DNA of 64,000 nt from Mayfieldus sp038317345 (lineage in GTDB: Bacteria; Actinomycetota; Thermoleophilia; Solirubrobacterales; 70-9): NCBI GenBank assembly GCA_038317345.1, contig JBBQBH010000010.1:1-64000 (forward strand). The letters run 5' to 3'. A program made the translations under genes and the position numbers. Shown here in pieces: positions 60,399-64,000 of this stretch. The notes under the pieces are model-generated. The model made no database searches. It saw only the letters and a list, made by a program, of their open reading frames with translations, and was not told the DNA's origin. Every line of letters starts with the position of its first letter. The first letter of the stretch is position 1.

Positions 60399-60533
60399 AT
60401 GAAGCGGACCTACCAACCGAAGAAGCGCAAACGAGCCCGGACCCACGGTTTCCGAGCCCGGATGCGCACGCGTAGTGGACGCGCGATCTTGAAGCGCCGG
60501 CGCCGCAAGGGCCGAAAGCGCCTGGCGCCCTGA
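60399..60533 (+). CDS. rpmH: 50S ribosomal protein L34
   Basis: 44 residues, too short to be flagged by length filters but unmistakable: MKRTYQPKKRKRARTHGFRA, then RTRSGRAILKRRRRKGR. This very basic protein stabilises 23S rRNA. It lies 2 nt before rnpA and is divergent from dnaA, the standard bacterial layout around the origin. Confidence 0.98.
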   Translation: MKRTYQPKKRKRARTHGFRARMRTRSGRAILKRRRRKGRKRLAP

Positions 60534-60535
60534 GC

Positions 60536-60922
60536 ATGGCCTCTGGAGACGCAGGCGCGCGCAAGCGGCGCCGCCTGTCACGCAGCGGCGAGTTCGATCG
60601 TGTCTACCGCGAGGGCTCCTCGCACGCCAACCGCTTCTTGGTCGTGTACAGCTTTCCGCGCTCCGAGGAGGACGCCGACGAGCTGCGGCTCGGGGTCTCG
60701 GTGGGCCGCAAGATCGGCGGGGCGGTGGAGCGCAACCGCATCAAGCGGGCGCTGCGAGAGGCGTTCTGGAGTCTCGAGGAAGAGCTTCCGGAGGGCCACG
60801 ACTTCGTGTTGGTCGCCCGTGCCGAGATCGTGCAGCTTTGGGAGCGCGAGGGAGCGCAGGGGCTCCAGGCGTCGTTGCGAGAGGCCCTGGGAGCGGCTTC
60901 GCAGAAGGACCGTTTGACGTGA
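60536..60922 (+). CDS. rnpA: Ribonuclease P protein component
   Basis: 128 residues. The protein subunit helps the RNase P RNA mature tRNA 5' ends. Signatures are RLSRSGEFDRVYREGSSHAN and the RNR motif in VGRKIGGAVERNRIKRALREAF. The C-terminal tail is somewhat extended. Its TGA overlaps the yidD GTG (GTGA). Confidence 0.97.
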   Translation: MASGDAGARKRRRLSRSGEFDRVYREGSSHANRFLVVYSFPRSEEDADELRLGVSVGRKIGGAVERNRIKRALREAFWSLEEELPEGHDFVLVARAEIVQLWEREGAQGLQASLREALGAASQKDRLT

Positions 60923-61191
60923 AACGGTTGCTGCTGGCGTTGATATCCGCCTACCGGCGCTGGATCTCCCCGGGCCTGCCGCGGCGCTGCCGCTACGAGC
61001 CGACCTGCTCCGTGTATGCGATGACCGCGATTCGGCGCTTCGGGCCACTGCGGGGGGCCCTGCTGGGCGGCTGGCGCCTGCTGCGCTGCAACCCGTTCTC
61101 GAACGGCGGCTTTGACCCGGTCCCCGAGCGGTTCACCCTGCGGGTGAAGCCGATCGACCCGGCCGACTACTACGGTGAGGCGAAGACGTGA
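60919..61191 (+). CDS. yidD: Membrane protein insertion efficiency factor YidD
   Basis: 90 residues from GTG 60919: LISAYRRWISPGLPRRCRYEPTCS, AIRRFGPLRGALLGGWRLLRC and NPFSNGGFDPVP, all diagnostic. The three conserved cysteines are present. This small membrane-associated protein assists YidC. It overlaps both neighbours as GTGA. Confidence 0.96.
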   Translation: MKRLLLALISAYRRWISPGLPRRCRYEPTCSVYAMTAIRRFGPLRGALLGGWRLLRCNPFSNGGFDPVPERFTLRVKPIDPADYYGEAKT

Positions 61192-61940
61192 TCCCTCCCG
61201 CAGACCTCTTCGCCCCGCTCGAGAACGTCGCCAAGTCGATCCTCGACTTCTTCCACGACGACGTTGGATTTACCTGGGGCACCTCGATCGTTGCGCTGAC
61301 GGTCGCCATCCGGACGATCCTGATCCCCCTCACCTACAAGCAGATCAAGGGGATGCGGGCGATGCAGGCCCTGCAGCCGGAGATCAAGCAGATCCAGGAG
61401 AAGTACAAGAACGATCGCCAGCGCCAGCAGCAGGAGATGATGAAGTTCTGGCAGGAGAACAAGGTCAACCCCCTGGCCTCCTGCATGCCGCTGCTGCTTC
61501 AGCTGCCGGTCTTCTTTGCCCTCTTCCGCCTCCTGCGAGGGGGCGCGTTCAAGGCCGATGTGCTGGCCAGCGGAGACCAGAGCTGGCTGTTCATCAACTC
61601 GGTGATCGAGAAGCCCCACGGCGCGGAGCTGATCGTCCTGGTCGTCCTGTTCATGGGTTCGATGGCGCTCTCCAGCCTGGTGATGATCCAGTCATCGCCC
61701 GGTGGGGGCGGTAGCCAGCAGTACATAATGCTCGGCGCCTTCGCCCTGCTGGGCGTCTTCTTTGTGCCCGGGTTTCCGGCCGGGCTGAGCATCTACTGGA
61801 TCACGACCAACTTCTGGACCGTCGGCCAGCAGTACGTGGCCTCGAGGGTGATCCCGGCGCCCGCGCTGCCGACCCCCGCGCAGGCCTCGGCCGCCAAACC
61901 GCCTCCCCCGCCGCCGCGCAAGCGCAAGAAGCGCCATTAG
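61188..61940 (+). CDS. yidC: Membrane protein insertase YidC
   Basis: 250 residues from GTG 61188, the short Gram-positive/actinobacterial form without the large periplasmic domain. The five-helix core includes VALTVAIRTILIPLTYKQIK with the conserved groove arginine, a coiled cytosolic hairpin (EIKQIQEKYKNDRQRQQQEM), NPLASCMPLLLQLPVFFALF, and GLSIYWITTNFWTVGQQY. A basic Pro-rich tail (PPPPPPRKRKKRH) may touch the ribosome. No lipobox is visible at the N-terminus. Confidence 0.97.
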   Translation: MIPPADLFAPLENVAKSILDFFHDDVGFTWGTSIVALTVAIRTILIPLTYKQIKGMRAMQALQPEIKQIQEKYKNDRQRQQQEMMKFWQENKVNPLASCMPLLLQLPVFFALFRLLRGGAFKADVLASGDQSWLFINSVIEKPHGAELIVLVVLFMGSMALSSLVMIQSSPGGGGSQQYIMLGAFALLGVFFVPGFPAGLSIYWITTNFWTVGQQYVASRVIPAPALPTPAQASAAKPPPPPPRKRKKRH

Positions 61941-62010
61941 CGGGCCCCTCGCGGCACGCGGCCGGGTCAGCGCTCGCGCCTCGCCTTGCGAACGACCTAG
62001 ACTGCGGCCG

Positions 62011-62493
62011 GTGAGCGCGCCCGGATCGATGCCAGAGGACCCGGCAGAGCGGGTGCGCGCCGTCCTCGAACGGGTTCTCGGCGAGCTCGAGCTCGAGGGC
62101 GACGTGGAGATCGATGAGAATGAAGGCGAGATCCTCGCCGTCGTCGAGGGGGAAGACGACTACGGCCTGCTGATCGGCAAGCGCGGCCAGACGATCGATG
62201 CCCTGCAGCTGCTCTGCTACCAGGCCGCCTTTCGCGGCATCGCGGAGCGCAAGCGGGTGATGGTCGACGCCGCCGGCTACCGCGAGCGTCGCCGCGAGAC
62301 CCTGCAGCGGCGCGCCGACCGTGGCGCCGAGCAGGCCCTCGACCTCGCCCGCCCGGTTGAGCTCGATGCGATGAGCGCACCGGAGCGGCGCGTCGTCCAC
62401 GAGCGCCTCAAGGAACGCCCCGAGGTCGAGACCTACAGCGAGGGCACGGAGCCGAATCGCTGCGTGGTCGTCGCCCCGCTGGTCTCTGAGTGA
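62011..62493 (+). CDS. jag: KH/R3H RNA-binding protein (Jag/KhpB)
   Basis: 160 residues from GTG 62011. KH domain with YGLLIGKRGQTIDALQLLCYQAA, then an R3H domain (LDAMSAPERRVVHERLKERP). The N-terminal Jag_N domain of firmicute proteins is missing, as usual in actinobacteria. KhpB proteins bind mRNAs and small RNAs and affect division and elongation. Its stop overlaps the rsmG GTG. Confidence 0.95.
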   Translation: MSAPGSMPEDPAERVRAVLERVLGELELEGDVEIDENEGEILAVVEGEDDYGLLIGKRGQTIDALQLLCYQAAFRGIAERKRVMVDAAGYRERRRETLQRRADRGAEQALDLARPVELDAMSAPERRVVHERLKERPEVETYSEGTEPNRCVVVAPLVSE

Positions 62494-63218
62494 GCTCTTC
62501 CTGCGCCGCCGCGGGACCGCCGCCGCAGCTCGAAGACCCGCACCTGCGCGAAGCGCTGGCGCCGGTCCTCGATCTGCTGCGCGCCGAGCGCGCATCGGTC
62601 AGCTCGGTCACCGACCCGGAGCGGGCCTGGCGGGTGCACGTCGCCGACAGCCTCAGTGGCCTCACCGTCGCCGGGCTCGCGACCGCGACGCGGATCGCCG
62701 ACGTCGGTTCCGGAGCTGGCTTCCCGGGTCTCGCGCTCGCCGCAGCTCTGCCCGAGGCCCGGGTGGACCTGATCGAGTCGGTGAGCCGAAAGGCGGAGTT
62801 CATCGGCCGCGCGGCGGCGGCAGGCGGGCTCGCCAACACGCGGGTGGTCGCCGACCGCGCCGAGACCTGGGCCGCCTCGCCCCCGCCCGACGGCGGTCGC
62901 GGCGCCTATGAGGCGGTTACGGCACGGGCCGTCGGCAGGCTCTCGACCCTGGCCGAGCTGGCCTCGCCCCTGCTTCGCGAGGGAGGGGTGCTGGTCGCCT
63001 GGAAGGGTCGTCGAGACACGGGCGAGGAGAGCGAGGCCGAGCGGGCCGCGGATCGACTGGCGATGCAGCCAGTCGAGGTGCGGGCGGTGGGCCCGTTCGC
63101 GGGCAGCCGCCACCGCCACCTTCACGTCGTTCGCAAGTCCGGGCCGACCCCGGAGGAGCTACCGCGCCGGCCCGGCCTGGCCAAGAAGCGCCCCTTCGGT
63201 CGCCGCGGCGCTGGCTAG
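62490..63218 (+). CDS. rsmG: 16S rRNA (guanine527-N7)-methyltransferase
   Basis: 242 residues from GTG 62490 (GTGA overlap with jag). The SAM-binding fold reads RIADVGSGAGFPGLALAAALP, and the substrate strand is VDLIESVSRKAEFIGRAAAAGG. VTARAVGRLSTLAELASPLL and LVAWKGR continue the family pattern. It methylates G527 in the 530 loop of 16S rRNA. A basic Pro-rich tail is present. parA follows after 65 nt. Confidence 0.95.
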   Translation: MSSSCAAAGPPPQLEDPHLREALAPVLDLLRAERASVSSVTDPERAWRVHVADSLSGLTVAGLATATRIADVGSGAGFPGLALAAALPEARVDLIESVSRKAEFIGRAAAAGGLANTRVVADRAETWAASPPPDGGRGAYEAVTARAVGRLSTLAELASPLLREGGVLVAWKGRRDTGEESEAERAADRLAMQPVEVRAVGPFAGSRHRHLHVVRKSGPTPEELPRRPGLAKKRPFGRRGAG

Positions 63219-63283
63219 GCTGGGAGCGTGAGGCTGATGACGAGAGCTCGGCGGTTGGCCGAACGTCAATTGGGTTTTTCCTG

Positions 63284-64000
63284 ATGGGCGCCGTTTACGC
63301 AGTCGCGAACCAGAAGGGCGGAGTCGGCAAGACGACCAGCGCGATCAGCCTCGCCGCCGGCTTTGCCGCCACCGGCGCCCAGACCCTGCTCGTCGACCTC
63401 GACCCGCAATGCAGCGCGACCCTGGCCTTGGGCGCCGATCGCGAAGCCTCGCCTTCGACCTACGACTGTCTTTGCGGCGAGGTCTCGGTCGCCGAAGCTG
63501 CGCGCCCGGCTGGGCCGGACAACCTCTGGCTCGCTCCCGCCAGCCGCCACCTCGCCGGTGCATCGGTGGAGCTACCGCGGATGAAGAAGGCTGAGACGCG
63601 CCTGCGACAGCGGCTGGGCCCGCTGCGTGAGCGCTTCGTCTTTACGGTTCTTGACTGCCCTCCTTCGCTCGGCCCGGTCGCAGTCAACGCGCTGGCCGCG
63701 TCGGACCGGGTGCTGGTCCCGGTCCAGGCCGAGTACCTCGCCCTCGAGGGCCTGGTTCAGTTCCTCGACACCCTGGGCCTGGTGCGCCGCGAGCTCAACC
63801 CGTCCCTGGAGCTGTCGGGTCTGATCATCACCATGTACGACGAGCGCACCCGCCTCGCGATCGACGTCGAGCGCGAGTTGCGCGATCACTTCGGTGAGTT
63901 GGTGTACGAGACCGTGATCCCACGCAGCGTCAAATTGGCCGAAGCGCCGAGCTACGGCGAGCCGGTCAGCGCCTACGCCCCCGCCTCCCGCGGCGCGCTC
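63284..64000 (+). CDS. parA: Chromosome-partitioning ATPase ParA/Soj, 3'-truncated by the window edge
   Basis: 239 codons visible from ATG 63284, still open at base 64000. The deviant Walker A is QKGGVGKTTSAISLA, followed by LLVDLDPQCSATLALG and VLDCPPSLGPVAVNALAASD (Walker B). The ParA-specific VPVQAEYLALEGL follows, then GLIITMYDERTRLA and VIPRSVKLAEAPSYGEPV. It acts with ParB at parS to segregate the origin. The parB gene is expected just beyond the window. Confidence 0.96.
   Translation, partial: MGAVYAVANQKGGVGKTTSAISLAAGFAATGAQTLLVDLDPQCSATLALGADREASPSTYDCLCGEVSVAEAARPAGPDNLWLAPASRHLAGASVELPRMKKAETRLRQRLGPLRERFVFTVLDCPPSLGPVAVNALAASDRVLVPVQAEYLALEGLVQFLDTLGLVRRELNPSLELSGLIITMYDERTRLAIDVERELRDHFGELVYETVIPRSVKLAEAPSYGEPVSAYAPASRGAL

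Overview
The window is 64 kb of high-GC chromosomal DNA from an actinobacterium. Its near-origin gene order (fhaA-fhaB-pstP-ftsW/rodA-pbpA-pknB, gyrB-gyrA, dnaA-dnaN-recF-dciA, rpmH-rnpA-yidD-yidC-jag-rsmG-parA) is the classic Actinomycetota set. GTG and TTG starts are frequent, neighbouring genes often overlap as GTGA or TGATG, and both tRNA genes lack an encoded CCA. The gene types, such as the kinases, the DUF3105 protein and the acidic MGILDEAIREH protein, make class Thermoleophilia (Solirubrobacterales-like) my best guess. That placement is inference, not proof.

Layout: 1-20.5 kb is housekeeping and accessory metabolism: a 5'-cut lipA, a rhomboid protease, a D,D-carboxypeptidase whose signal peptide lies in another frame, two tRNA-Ala genes, glutamate dehydrogenase, a diguanylate cyclase, a secreted sugar-dehydrogenase-like protein, an aldehyde dehydrogenase, a PYROXD2-like FAD enzyme, an alkyltransferase-like protein, an ammonium transporter, a LysR/universal-stress-protein divergent pair, a TIR-like protein and metF. 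From 20.5 to 31 kb is a surface-polysaccharide cluster: initiating sugar transferase, three glycosyltransferases, Wzx-type flippase, Wzy/WaaL-type ligase, a LytR_C protein and a FlaA1/WbpM-type dehydratase. DedA, UppP and purM follow. From 34.6 to 46.3 kb lies a cell-wall and division signalling block: three Ser/Thr kinases, Ddl, PBP, FtsW/RodA, PP2C phosphatase and two FHA proteins. From 46.5 to 50.8 kb are a CARDB protein, DUF4446, pheA, HNH and SDR genes. From 50.8 to 64 kb is the replication-origin neighbourhood, cut off inside parA.

How the genes work together: the PASTA kinase PknB, phosphatase PstP and FHA readers FhaA/FhaB form a phosphorylation circuit around the FtsW/RodA-PBP glycan polymerase pair. 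Ddl, DacA and UppP supply or trim peptidoglycan precursors and recycle the lipid carrier, which the polysaccharide cluster also uses. DnaA, DnaN, RecF, DciA, GyrA/B and ParA run replication and segregation. RnpA, L34, YidC, YidD, Jag and RsmG serve RNA processing, the ribosome and membrane insertion.

The least explained items are: a pair of 54-codon open frames (about 69% identical to each other) at 23.3 and 43.6 kb, each just upstream of a minus-strand gene; a 54-nt repeat at two successive stop/start junctions of the division operon; an apparent AUC start codon for fhaA; a near-perfect complement of the 16S 3' tail in front of a 14-codon frame at 49.8 kb; and a TIR-like orphan gene.
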